DNA of 64,000 nucleotides from Elusimicrobiota bacterium (GTDB lineage Bacteria > Elusimicrobiota > Elusimicrobia > UBA1565 > UBA9628). Where the stretch lies: contig JACQWX010000074.1 of the NCBI GenBank assembly GCA_016209035.1, positions 1-64,000 on the forward strand, read 5' to 3'. Positions 6,994-15,718 of the stretch are shown piece after piece. Below the pieces are notes generated by a model. The model made no database searches. It was not told the DNA's origin and was given only the letters and a program-made list of their open reading frames with translations. A program made the position numbers and the translations under genes. Position 1 is the first letter of the stretch. Every line of letters begins with the position of its first letter.

Positions 6994-7931
6994 GCCTCGA
7001 ACCTCAGGAGGTTTCGATCGTCGTCCCCGTGTTCAACGGGGAACGTTCCTTGCCGGAGCTCGTGCGTCGGCTGGAGTCCGTCCTGACCGACCGCTGGCTG
7101 GGCTTCGAGGTGATCCTGGTCAACGACGGGAGCAGAGACGGGAGCTGGGACGTCATCTGCGGTTTGGCCAAGACCAGGGCCTGGCTGCGCGGGATGGACA
7201 TGATGCGCAACTACGGCCAGCACAGCGCCGTGCTGTGCGGGACCCGGGCGGCGCGGTACAGCGTCATCGTGACGATGGATGACGACCTGCAGCATCCTCC
7301 GGAGGAGATTCCGAAGCTGCTGGAGGAACTCTCCCGGGGCTTCGACATCGTCTATGGGACCCCGGAGCGGGAGGAACACGAGTTTTGGAGACGATGGGCC
7401 TCCCGGTTGACCAAGATGGCGCTCACCCATTTCCTGGGAGCCAGGACGGCGCGGCATGTGAGCGCCTTCAGGGCCTTGCGCTCCGAATTGAGGGAGGTCT
7501 TCGATCACTACAACGGCCCGTTCGTATCGTTCGATGTCCTCCTCTCCTGGGCGACGGACCGGTTCTCGGCCGTGTTCGTCAGGCATGAGACCAGGCGCGG
7601 GAGCGAATCGAACTACTCGGTCGGAAGGCTCGTCGTTCACGCCATCGACATGGTGACCGGGTTCAGCAGCTGGCCTCTGCGGGGGGCCAGTCTCCTGGGG
7701 TTCGGATTCACGATCCTTGGGGGGGGACTCCTGGTCTACGTCGTCGGCCGGCGCCTCCTGATGGGCGCGGCGGTGCAGGGGTTCGCCTTCCTGGCGTCGG
7801 CCATCAGTCTGTTCGCCGGGGTGCAGTTGTTCTCCCTCGGCGTCCTCGGGGAATATGTGGCTCGCTTGCACGCCCGCGGGATGGGGCGTCCGCCCTACGC
7901 GGTGCGCAGGACGGTGCAGGCGGATCGATGA
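6990..7931 (+). CDS. GT2 glycosyltransferase, GtrB/ArnC/DPM1-like
   Basis: 313 residues. GT-A domain motifs are VSIVVPVFNGE near 8, VNDGSRDGSW near 45, and TMDDDLQHPPEEIPKLL near 93, the last being the typical DDDLQ.P signature of polyprenyl-phosphate glycosyltransferases. Two transmembrane helices follow near residues 235-255 and 265-290 (LFSLGVLGEYVARLHA), as in GtrB and ArnC. It most likely forms a polyprenyl-phosphate sugar at the cytoplasmic face. It overlaps the upstream membrane GT-C by 4 bp and the downstream aminotransferase by 4 bp. The donor may be the acylated amino sugar made by the next two genes. Confidence 0.88.
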   Translation: MSLEPQEVSIVVPVFNGERSLPELVRRLESVLTDRWLGFEVILVNDGSRDGSWDVICGLAKTRAWLRGMDMMRNYGQHSAVLCGTRAARYSVIVTMDDDLQHPPEEIPKLLEELSRGFDIVYGTPEREEHEFWRRWASRLTKMALTHFLGARTARHVSAFRALRSELREVFDHYNGPFVSFDVLLSWATDRFSAVFVRHETRRGSESNYSVGRLVVHAIDMVTGFSSWPLRGASLLGFGFTILGGGLLVYVVGRRLLMGAAVQGFAFLASAISLFAGVQLFSLGVLGEYVARLHARGMGRPPYAVRRTVQADR

Positions 7932-9088
7932 CCGGGCGTTCCCCCGATCGGAGTCTCCGCGTCCCGTTCAACAAGCCCTCGTTCGCGGGCAAAGAGCTTC
8001 AGTACATCGAGGATGCGGTGCGCTCAGGCCATATCTCGGGGGATGGGAAATACACGGAGCGGTGCCAGGCTGTCCTGGAGGCCTGGTACCAGGGGTCCAA
8101 GGTGCTCTTGACGACCTCCTGCACCGACGCCTTGGAGATGGCGGCGCTCCTTCTGGACCTGCGCCCCGGCGACGAGATCATCGTGCCCTCCTTCACCTTC
8201 GTCTCCACGGTCAACGCGTTCGTCTTGTCCGGCGCCCGGCCGCGGTTTGTCGACATCAGGCCGGACACGCTCAATTTGGACGAGGGCCAGGTCGAGCGGC
8301 ACCTGACGTCCCGCACGAAGGCCATCGTCCCCGTCCATTACGCCGGCGTCGGCTGCGCGATGGACCGCATCATGGAGACGGCGCGACGGCATGGGATCGC
8401 GGTCGTCGAGGACAACGCGCACGGGCTTTTCGGGATTTGCGCGGGGAAGCCGTTGGGCATGTTCGGCGCGCTCGCGGCGTTGAGCTTCCACGAGACCAAG
8501 AACGTCATCTGCGGCGAGGGAGGGGCGATCGTCATCAACGACCGCCGTCTCGTCGAGCGAGCCGAGGTCGTGCGGGCGAAGGGGACCAACCGGTCCCGGT
8601 TCGACCGGGGCGAAGTGGCGAAGTATGAGTGGATCGACAGCGGCTCCAGTTTTCTCCCGTCAGACATCCTGGCGGCGTTCCTGTTGGCGCAACTGGAGGC
8701 CAAAGACCGTATCCAAGCCAAGCGAAGAGGGCTTTGGGATGCCTACCGCAGGAGCCTCGCGGGTTGGGCCCAGGAGCATGGGGTCGGCCTGCCGACGGTG
8801 CCGGAGCAGTGCGAGCAGGCCTATCACATGTTCTATCTACTGCTCCCTTCCCCGGCGCATCGGGACGGGTTGAAGGCCTACCTCGGGTCCCGCGGCTGTC
8901 TCAGCGTCTTCCACTACTCGCCTCTGCACGTTTCGCCGATGGGGCGGCAGTTCGGCGGCAGGGAAGGGGATTGCCCCGTCGCGGAGGACGTCAGCCGGCG
9001 CCTGCTCCGGCTGCCTTTCTACACGGGGATGACCGACGAGGAGCAGGCGGTCGTCCTCGATGCGGTCCTGGAGTACGCCTGGGGTTAG
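7928..9088 (+). CDS. wecE: dTDP-4-amino-4,6-dideoxygalactose transaminase (WecE/RffA-type)
   Basis: 386 residues of the PLP-dependent DegT/DnrJ/EryC1/StrS family. The N-terminal VPFNKPSFAGKELQYI and HISGDGKYTERC, followed by LLTTSCTDALEMAALLL and EIIVPSFTFVSTVNAFV, are hallmarks of WecE rather than of a generic family member. The PLP lysine lies in SFHETKNVICGEGG near residue 193. WecE aminates dTDP-4-keto-6-deoxyglucose at C4 using glutamate. It is coupled by ATGA to the GT2 upstream and followed by a WecD-like acetyltransferase, reproducing the wecE-wecD step of Fuc4NAc synthesis. The matching RmlA is not in the window; the RmlB-like gene at 40924 could supply the keto sugar. Confidence 0.9.
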   Translation: MTGRSPDRSLRVPFNKPSFAGKELQYIEDAVRSGHISGDGKYTERCQAVLEAWYQGSKVLLTTSCTDALEMAALLLDLRPGDEIIVPSFTFVSTVNAFVLSGARPRFVDIRPDTLNLDEGQVERHLTSRTKAIVPVHYAGVGCAMDRIMETARRHGIAVVEDNAHGLFGICAGKPLGMFGALAALSFHETKNVICGEGGAIVINDRRLVERAEVVRAKGTNRSRFDRGEVAKYEWIDSGSSFLPSDILAAFLLAQLEAKDRIQAKRRGLWDAYRRSLAGWAQEHGVGLPTVPEQCEQAYHMFYLLLPSPAHRDGLKAYLGSRGCLSVFHYSPLHVSPMGRQFGGREGDCPVAEDVSRRLLRLPFYTGMTDEEQAVVLDAVLEYAWG

Positions 9089-9100
9089 TCGGAGCACCGT

Positions 9101-9883
9101 ATGAGCTATGTGTCCGTTCTCAAGTGGGATTCGGGATTCTTCGGCCGGGTGACGGCCCGGATCCGGAAGGGCGTCGTCGTCACTCCCGCGAATAGCCGGC
9201 GGATCGGGGATGAGATCCGGCGGAAGCGAGTCGCGTTCCTGTACTACTTCCAATCCGTCGGCCATCTCGACAATCTCGGCCTTGTGCTGAAAATGGGGTT
9301 GAGGCCGGTCGACGTCACGGCGGTCCTCCGCAAGGAGCTGGCGGCGGATGCGCCGGGAGCCGGGCCCCTGGAGGTCCGCGACATCCTGCGGGGCGGGCCT
9401 TCCGTCCGCCTGGGCGCTCTCAAGGACCTGGCCCGCGAGTTGTCCCGGGAGAGTCGTTTCCATGCCGACCGGGAGTTGGAGCGATCGGCCGCCGTGAGAC
9501 TCTATGAGAGCTGGCTGGACCGGGCTGTCTCCGGGACCTACGCCGATTTCTTCTTCGTCATCGGTCCTTCGGAGGCCCCCAAGGGCTTCGTCGTCTACAG
9601 GACGACGGGCGCGCGAGAGGTCGAACTGTCTCTGCTGGTGGTCATGAAGCATGCCCGCGGACGCGGGCTGGGCAGGAAGATGATCGAGCAGAGTCTTGGC
9701 GAGTTGCGCAGGCGGGGGTTCAGGCGTTGTCTGGTGAGGACGCAGCTTCGGAACACGGCCGCCCTGAACGCCTATGAGTTCTGCGGCTTCAAGTTCCAGG
9801 AGGCGAGCTTCGTCTTCCACGGGCACTACGCGTCCCGCGCGGCCTCCGGCCCGCGCGCGTTGCGGTCGTCGCGTCAGACTTGA
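9101..9883 (+). CDS. GNAT acetyltransferase, WecD/RffC-like (dTDP-fucosamine acetyltransferase)
   Basis: 260 residues. The N-terminal LKWDSGFFG near residue 7, the SRFHADRE motif mid-protein, ADFFFVIG, and the acetyl-CoA loop ARGRGLGRKMIEQ near 190 match the WecD architecture of a small N-terminal lobe plus a C-terminal GNAT fold. WecD acetylates the 4-amino group made by WecE, the gene 12 bp upstream. GGAG precedes the ATG. The C-terminal ~20 residues are Ser/Arg/Ala-rich and may be disordered. A formyl or other acyl donor cannot be excluded from sequence alone. Confidence 0.82.
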   Translation: MSYVSVLKWDSGFFGRVTARIRKGVVVTPANSRRIGDEIRRKRVAFLYYFQSVGHLDNLGLVLKMGLRPVDVTAVLRKELAADAPGAGPLEVRDILRGGPSVRLGALKDLARELSRESRFHADRELERSAAVRLYESWLDRAVSGTYADFFFVIGPSEAPKGFVVYRTTGAREVELSLLVVMKHARGRGLGRKMIEQSLGELRRRGFRRCLVRTQLRNTAALNAYEFCGFKFQEASFVFHGHYASRAASGPRALRSSRQT

Positions 9884-9905
9884 GCCAGATTATGAAGGGG
9901 TGAGA

Positions 9906-11597
9906 GTGCCGCTTAGTAGCACCCATGGCGGAGTCTTGTTGGGTCCAAGGATAGCGGCATGGGCTCGGCGGCTGCTGATGGTCGTCGTGCCACTCATCCC
10001 GGCGATCGTGGGGCTCTCCATCCCCCAAATTTTCTTCAACCGCAGCATCGCGGACTTCGTCCCGCGGCTCAGCGACGAACTGGTCTATACGCTGGAAGCG
10101 CGCGGTTTCGCTGAGGTCGGCCTGGACACCGGGTACTTCGTGTACAATGAACGGCCCGCTCTGGTCAAGGCCAGCCGTTTTGGCTACCATGGCCCGATCT
10201 TCCCCATTCTGCTTGGCTGCTGGGCCAAGATATGGGGATGGAGTTTGTCATCCGGCGTCACGTTCAACCTCTTCGTGGTGACGGCTTCTCTGGCTCTGTT
10301 CGTGTCCGTCGTCCCATTGAGCGGAGTGCGTCTGGCGCTGTTGGGGGCGTTCCTCGCGACATTCTGGCCCATGCACTTCAATAATTCCTTTGCGATGCAG
10401 GAATCCCTGCATTACGCCTTCGCCCTGATCATAGCATGCTTGTTTCACCGTTTGCTGGAGAAAGGCGCGGATCAGGCACTGACGTTCCGGGCGGCCGTTG
10501 TCGCATTGCTGATGTGCTTCGCCGTGATCAGGCCCTCCTGGGTCATGCTTCTGTTCCCGGCTATGATACTCGGCCGGACCAAGAAAGGCACAAGACAGGT
10601 GGCCTTGGCGCTCGTTGTCACCGGAATCCTCGCCGTGGTGGTCGTCTGGGGCTGGCTGGCGCTGTCCGCGCCGTGGCCGGTGGACGTTCGGCTTGAGGGT
10701 ACCTTTGGCCTGAAATACGGCCTCGGAGAGATCCTGGATTACACGACGCGCAACCTCCGAGCGCTGGCCGCTTCCTGCGCCCCATCCTGCCGTCCTTGGG
10801 AGGCCCTGTGGCTGGCGAATCGCAGGCAGATGTTCCTGATCATGGCGTGGTGTCTTGGCCTGGCGGCTCTTCGCGTCCTTCCGCCGAGACTCAAGCCCCG
10901 GTTCTTCCTGCCGGAATGGCAGCTCCCGATCCAGGAGCCGCTGTTCCACCTCTACAATATCGGCACGATCGTCTTCAGCATCTGCGTCCTCTACAAAGTC
11001 CATGAGGCGACGGACTACCGTGTTTCCTCGCCGTATGTGCTGTTGTCCGCGGTGCTGATCTTGGCGTCGAGAAGCCGTCTGTCGCTGGCTCTCGGGGTGC
11101 TCCTCATCCTCGGCAATGCCTTGAAGACGCGGGATTACGTGCGGTTCATTCCGGAACACCGGCTCCAGTACGTCGACTACGACAAGCAGCGGGTCGAGGA
11201 TTTCCGCGCAGCAGTCAGTCCTTTTGTCTCATATCAGCGGGGCGCCGACCCGTGGTGCAATACGGCGCTCTCCTGCAATATGACGTGGGTCTATTATGAG
11301 TTGGCGGGGTTGCCGGCGGGAGTGGGTGTGAGCATGCTCTACTCTTGGGAGAGAACCGCCCAGCCGCTCAAATCGAGGTTCATCCTCCTGGATATCGGGC
11401 GTTTTCGTGAGACGAATGAGTTCTCTGCTCCCATTACGAGCACGACGGTCGGTGACGGCGGAACCTGGATCCAGTTCGGGGAGGTAGGGGCCGTCAATGT
11501 CCGACGCTTGGCCCAGACCCCGGTCGGGGCCCTCTATCTGAACCTCGATGCGCGCTGCCCATTGAGCGGGGATCGGCCCAGAGATGGGGGCCGTTAA
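9906..11597 (+). CDS. Polytopic membrane protein, probable GT-C type glycosyltransferase
   Basis: About 563 residues from the GTG at 9906, which follows AAGGGGTGA. The tracked ORF begins 44 codons upstream inside the acetyltransferase gene and reads as an Arg/Ser-rich shadow. A first hydrophobic helix is followed by PRLSDELVYTLEARG, again an acidic first-loop motif like those of PMT-type enzymes, then about nine further helices. The C-terminal third is soluble (PFVSYQRGADPWCNTAL). There is no close similarity to the other membrane families here beyond the acidic loop. It closes the 5.0-11.6 kb operon and probably acts on the same polyprenyl-linked amino sugar. Function inferred from context. 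Confidence 0.62.
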   Translation: MPLSSTHGGVLLGPRIAAWARRLLMVVVPLIPAIVGLSIPQIFFNRSIADFVPRLSDELVYTLEARGFAEVGLDTGYFVYNERPALVKASRFGYHGPIFPILLGCWAKIWGWSLSSGVTFNLFVVTASLALFVSVVPLSGVRLALLGAFLATFWPMHFNNSFAMQESLHYAFALIIACLFHRLLEKGADQALTFRAAVVALLMCFAVIRPSWVMLLFPAMILGRTKKGTRQVALALVVTGILAVVVVWGWLALSAPWPVDVRLEGTFGLKYGLGEILDYTTRNLRALAASCAPSCRPWEALWLANRRQMFLIMAWCLGLAALRVLPPRLKPRFFLPEWQLPIQEPLFHLYNIGTIVFSICVLYKVHEATDYRVSSPYVLLSAVLILASRSRLSLALGVLLILGNALKTRDYVRFIPEHRLQYVDYDKQRVEDFRAAVSPFVSYQRGADPWCNTALSCNMTWVYYELAGLPAGVGVSMLYSWERTAQPLKSRFILLDIGRFRETNEFSAPITSTTVGDGGTWIQFGEVGAVNVRRLAQTPVGALYLNLDARCPLSGDRPRDGGR

Positions 11598-11639
11598 ACC
11601 CGTTGCGCGGCCGGCGGTCTCGGGGAGGAATGGGGGGCG

Positions 11640-13076
11640 TCAGCCACTGTTTCCTAGGAGAAATCGCAGTATGCGGAGCCCGTCCTTCACGAATTTCGCC
11701 GCCACGGAGGGCCTGAGGCTGCGCTTTAGGTAGCCGTAGATGGGGCGCGGCCTGAAGTAGAACTCCCGGTAGGCCCGCATGGATTCCTTCTCCATGGTTT
11801 CCTTCGAGAGGCCGTGCGGAATGAACTGCGGAGTCCAGATGTGCATATGATCCAGCTCTTTGGCGAAGGACCCGTATCGGTCGGCCATCGCGTGGAGCTC
11901 GGTCCCTGGGAACGGGACCATGAAGGACATCTGGAAGATATCGAGGTCGATCCTCTTGACGAAGTCGATGGTCTCTTGGATGGACTCGAGCGTCTCGGTC
12001 GGGTGGCCTATGATGAAGTAGCCTTTCGTATTGATCCCGGCAGCCCTGGTCATCGCCAGGGCCTCCTGGATTTTTTTCAAGGTCGTCCCTTTCCTGATGA
12101 AATCAAGGATCCTCTGCGACCCGCTCTCGATGCCGTAGTTGATCTGCCAGCACCCGGCCTTCCTCATCAGGGCCAATATCTCGGGCTGGACCGCGTTCAC
12201 ATTAGAGGCGCAGTCCCACACGATGTCCACCCCCTCGCTGACCAGCCGCTCACAGAGATCGACGAGCCTCTTGCGGAAGACGACGAAGTTGTCGTCCTCG
12301 AAGCTGATGCTCTTGATCCTGTAGCGCTCGATCAGGCGCCGGATCATCCTCATGACATAGTCGGCCGAGTGCGCTCGCGTCACGTTGCCGAAGACGGTCC
12401 GGTTGCAGAAGATGCACTGGAAGGGGCAGCCGCGCGAGGTGATGATGGACACGTTGGGCAGGCGGCCGATGCGCGCCGCCGACTGCTGGTAGCGCTCCAG
12501 AAGGTCGGGAAGCATGTCCCATGCCGGGAATGGCAGGGTGTCGAGGTCTTGGATGAAGGGTCGCGGGGGGGTCCTGCGCGGCCCGGAGGAGCCTCTATAG
12601 ATGATGCCCTTCACCCCGTCGAGCGGCGACTTTCTCTCGATGGACTGCAGGAGCTCCAGGATCGTGTTCTCTCCCTCGCCGATGACGCCGATGTCGACCC
12701 CGGGATAGGATTCCATCGTCTCCTTGGGAACGGCCGTGAGGTGGGGGCCGCCGACGATGGTGACGATGTCCGGGGCGCTGTCCTTGACCGCCTTCGCGAT
12801 CCTGCCCGCGGTGGAGATGAGCATGGTCGGGGCGGTGATGCCGACGAACCGCGGCGACCAGCCGAGAATCCGGCGTGTCGTTTCTTCCGGGGTCAGGCCG
12901 AGCGCGTTGGCGTCGAGGAGTCTCACCTTGAAGCCGCGTTGCCGGAGGACGGCCCCGAGGTTGATCAGGGGTTGTGGCGGGATTTCATGTCCGGTGGCAA
13001 CCTGGGAGTATCTCCCGGTCCTGACCACCGGGGGATAAACGATGACAATGTCGCACGCTTCTGCGTTCGCCGTCAC
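11640..13076 (-). CDS. B12-binding radical SAM protein
   Basis: About 478 residues. The N-terminal cobalamin-binding domain (DIVIVYPPVV, LIGAVLRQRGF-like spacing, VGGPHLTAVP near 115) is followed by the radical SAM domain with the cluster motif CPFQCIFC. The C-terminal half contains GYFIIGHPTETLESI, typical of BchE/HpnJ-like enzymes. Such proteins methylate unactivated carbons or rearrange carbon skeletons. I place the start at GTG 13076, 11 nt after an extended -10 box, because the tracked upstream ATGs fall across that box; this start is tentative. Substrate unknown; it lies beside a second enzyme of the same class. Confidence 0.85.
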   Translation of the reverse strand: MTANAEACDIVIVYPPVVRTGRYSQVATGHEIPPQPLINLGAVLRQRGFKVRLLDANALGLTPEETTRRILGWSPRFVGITAPTMLISTAGRIAKAVKDSAPDIVTIVGGPHLTAVPKETMESYPGVDIGVIGEGENTILELLQSIERKSPLDGVKGIIYRGSSGPRRTPPRPFIQDLDTLPFPAWDMLPDLLERYQQSAARIGRLPNVSIITSRGCPFQCIFCNRTVFGNVTRAHSADYVMRMIRRLIERYRIKSISFEDDNFVVFRKRLVDLCERLVSEGVDIVWDCASNVNAVQPEILALMRKAGCWQINYGIESGSQRILDFIRKGTTLKKIQEALAMTRAAGINTKGYFIIGHPTETLESIQETIDFVKRIDLDIFQMSFMVPFPGTELHAMADRYGSFAKELDHMHIWTPQFIPHGLSKETMEKESMRAYREFYFRPRPIYGYLKRSLRPSVAAKFVKDGLRILRFLLGNSG

Positions 13077-13087
13077 GGCTACACAGA

Positions 13088-13096
13088 ATCTACCAT
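13088..13096 (-). promoter_or_regulatory. Possible extended -10 element before the B12 radical SAM gene
   Basis: The minus strand reads TGGTAGATT, ending 11 nt before an in-frame GTG, so the transcript would be nearly leaderless. The hexamer departs from consensus. Confidence 0.3.
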
Positions 13097-13184
13097 GTTG
13101 ACGCCCCCGCATCAATGACGACGCGCCTCATAGGTTCGGTGCGCCTATTCCTGGGCAGAACCGTCCAATCGGCTTCGGCGACCG

Positions 13185-14624
13185 TCACGAGTTGCGCAGG
13201 GCCGCCAGGAAGGTCAGGCCCATCCGCAGGAACATGGCGATGTCATCGAGCGACCGGCATTTTTGCAGGACCCGTCCGGCCATCACGGGGCGGAAGTAGA
13301 ACTCCTTCAACGCCTTCCTGTAATATTCCTGGAGTAGGGCGGGGGGCACCGCATCTGAGCCGACGATGGCTGTCTGGAAGCGGCAGTAGTCGTCCCAGTC
13401 ACGCCCGTAGCACCGGAGGACCTTGCCTTCCTGGACGACGGTCCAGGCGCTGGAACCCGGGAAGGGGACGAACATGGCGAACTGGGCGAAGTCGAGCCGA
13501 AGCTTCTTGGCGAAAGCGATGGTCCTGCGCATGCTCTCGACCGTTTCGTACGGCAGCCCCAACATGAAGTAGCCGTAACTCTCCAAACCTTCCTCGGCCA
13601 GGATATCGACCGCCTTCTCAACTTGCGCCAGGCTGATTCCCTTGTGCGTCTCCCGGAGTACGCGCTCGTCGCCGGACTCGATGCCGATTTCGACCATTTT
13701 GCAGCCCGCCTTCTTGAGCGTCCTGGCTACTTCCCGAGTGATGTGATCCACCCGGGACAGACAATTCCAGCGGATGGAGAGATTTCTGTGGAGGATGAGC
13801 TCGCAGATTTCGACGACGCGCTCCGGCTTGGACGTAAAGCTTTCGTCGCCGATCACGAACCGGCTGATGCCGAAGTCACGCTTAAGCCTCTCCAGCATGG
13901 AAACGAAGTACTCCGGACTGTTTACCCGGTACCTATTCTTGGAGATTACCCTGGTGGCGCAGAACGAACAGTTGAACGGGCAGCCCCTGCCACTGTAGAC
14001 AATCAGGCTCCGGTCCAAGGCGATGTAACCGTACCGGTCGTAGGGTAGAAGATCGTAGGCGGGCATCGGCAGGCTGTCGAGGTCCTCGATGAGCGGCCTC
14101 GGCGGGTTGAGCCTTGCCCGGCCGTCGGAGTCGAGATAGCAGATGCCCTGGATGGTTTCGAGGGGACGGCCCTGTGCCAGTTCCAGCAGGGATTGCTCTC
14201 CCTCGCCGAGGACCGCGACGTCAATGCCGCCATGACCGAGGGATTCCTCGGGGAGGGCCGACGGATGCGGCCCGCCGACCACGACCTTGATGCCTGGGTC
14301 GATTTCCTTGATGACCTTTGCCACCTTCGCGATGGACAGGATTGCCGGGGTAACGGCACTGAATCCCACGATCCCCGGTCGGTCGCGCCTGATTCGCTCG
14401 AAGACGGTTTCCCAGCCCCCTTCAAGGTACTGCAGATCGAACAGCTCGACCGGGATCCCGTTGGCGCTTAGAAAGGCTCCGAGGCATGCTAGTCCAATGG
14501 GGGGAACCCCGTACTTGATCAACGAAATCTTGATCTTCCCGTAGATGTGACCAGACGGGATGCCGATCAGGAAGACCTTCTTATGCGAGCTGCCCAAGGG
14601 TAGCGCCCTCCCAGCGCGGCCCAT
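13185..14624 (-). CDS. B12-binding radical SAM protein
   Basis: 479 residues. A cobalamin-binding domain at the N-terminus (KVFLIGIPSGHIYGK, then VVGGPHPSALPEESLG near 100) precedes a radical SAM core with CPFNCSFC near residue 215, then GYFMLGLPYETVESM near 335. It is the same overall architecture as the neighbour at 11640-13076 and the genes at 27233 and 56283, but each is clearly distinct. It is transcribed from its own TGCTATAAT promoter, divergently from the deacetylase-formyltransferase pair. The exact start is uncertain: the first ATG lacks a Shine-Dalgarno sequence and homology begins about 15 residues later. Substrate not predictable. Confidence 0.86.
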   Translation of the reverse strand: MGRAGRALPLGSSHKKVFLIGIPSGHIYGKIKISLIKYGVPPIGLACLGAFLSANGIPVELFDLQYLEGGWETVFERIRRDRPGIVGFSAVTPAILSIAKVAKVIKEIDPGIKVVVGGPHPSALPEESLGHGGIDVAVLGEGEQSLLELAQGRPLETIQGICYLDSDGRARLNPPRPLIEDLDSLPMPAYDLLPYDRYGYIALDRSLIVYSGRGCPFNCSFCATRVISKNRYRVNSPEYFVSMLERLKRDFGISRFVIGDESFTSKPERVVEICELILHRNLSIRWNCLSRVDHITREVARTLKKAGCKMVEIGIESGDERVLRETHKGISLAQVEKAVDILAEEGLESYGYFMLGLPYETVESMRRTIAFAKKLRLDFAQFAMFVPFPGSSAWTVVQEGKVLRCYGRDWDDYCRFQTAIVGSDAVPPALLQEYYRKALKEFYFRPVMAGRVLQKCRSLDDIAMFLRMGLTFLAALRNS

Positions 14625-14643
14625 GGAGGCCCGCCGTGCGGAG

Positions 14644-14652
14644 ATTATAGCA
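14644..14652 (-). promoter_or_regulatory. Extended -10 promoter of the B12 radical SAM gene
   Basis: The minus strand reads TGCTATAAT, ending 19 bp before the ATG at 14624. This is a consensus extended -10 and implies a leader of only about 12 nt. Confidence 0.6.
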
Positions 14653-14764
14653 TGGTGTCTGGTGAGAACGGCTGTCCGGGGCCCGGACGTTGCGCCGGAG
14701 GAGCCGTTGGTGAGGGACGATGGAAATTACTATGATTTGCCCGTCACCCTGAGGGAACGCTGGC

Positions 14765-15718
14765 ATGGCCGAATTATCCGGCATCAACATCAATTTCGAT
14801 TCTTTGGGCTACGCCCTTTCTCTTGATCCGCGACAGAATCGAGACCCTTCCTATTTTGAGGTTGCGGACCGGTTCCTCGATCTTGCGGACCGGCATGGGT
14901 TCCGGTACACCATCTTTGTCATTGGACAGGATCTGGAGAACCCCGAAGTGGCAGTCCGTGTCCGGGAATGGCATCAGCGCGGGCATGAGGTCGGGAATCA
15001 TTCCTACAGCCATCCGCATAACCTGGGTTCCCTCGGCCGTTCGGCCATCGAGCGGGAGGTCATGAAATCCCATGAGTTGATCTTCAATGCTTGCGGTCGG
15101 GAGCCCAGAGGCTTCATCGCGCCGGGATGGGCCACCTCGACCGATCTCCTTGATGTCCTGATTGAACACCGGTATCTCTACGACACGTCGTTGCTGCCGT
15201 CCTGTTTCATGTGGCTCGCATCCGCCAAGGTTTATTGGAACTACAGGGACCACGAGCGGCGACGCAGCGTCCTGCAGCGCCGGGATTGGCTCGCCAACCT
15301 CGTGGGCAGCCGCGAACCCTTCTTGACGGACGGGAAGTCCCTCGTCCGCCGATGCGAGAAGGGGCTGGTCGTTTTGCCGCTCCCAGCGACGCCTGTGCTG
15401 AGGCTGCCGCTATGGCATTCGATGTCTTTCGTATTTCCGATCAAGCTATTTGAATATGTTCTGGTATCCACCCTCGGGATGCGTTATTTCTATTACCTCC
15501 TTCACCCATCCGATCTTGCGGGGCTGGAGGACATCCCCCCCGGCTACGCGGCGCGCAGCCGTGCCCAAGATCCGGGCAGGATGGCGGTTCCGTTGGAGCA
15601 AAGAACCAGACATCTGGACGAGATCCTGGGCGAGATCAAACGAAGAAGCCGGAAGATGGTGACGCTCGAGACCATGGCGGAGAGTTTTCTGGCAGAGCAA
15701 GCATCGGCAAGGGCATGA
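14765..15718 (+). CDS. Polysaccharide deacetylase family protein
   Basis: 317 residues. ININFDSLGYAL supplies the catalytic aspartate region of the NodB/CE4 fold near residue 10, YTIFVIGQDLE is the next conserved strand, and GHEVGNHSYSHPHNL near 77-91 contains the metal-binding H-x3-H motif. RGFIAPGWATSTDLL is the later conserved block. No signal peptide is visible, so a cytoplasmic role on a sugar nucleotide or lipid-linked sugar is more likely than wall remodelling. The next gene, a formyltransferase, overlaps by ATGA. Deacetylation to expose an amine that is then formylated is an attractive reading of the pair, by inference. Confidence 0.85.
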   Translation: MAELSGININFDSLGYALSLDPRQNRDPSYFEVADRFLDLADRHGFRYTIFVIGQDLENPEVAVRVREWHQRGHEVGNHSYSHPHNLGSLGRSAIEREVMKSHELIFNACGREPRGFIAPGWATSTDLLDVLIEHRYLYDTSLLPSCFMWLASAKVYWNYRDHERRRSVLQRRDWLANLVGSREPFLTDGKSLVRRCEKGLVVLPLPATPVLRLPLWHSMSFVFPIKLFEYVLVSTLGMRYFYYLLHPSDLAGLEDIPPGYAARSRAQDPGRMAVPLEQRTRHLDEILGEIKRRSRKMVTLETMAESFLAEQASARA

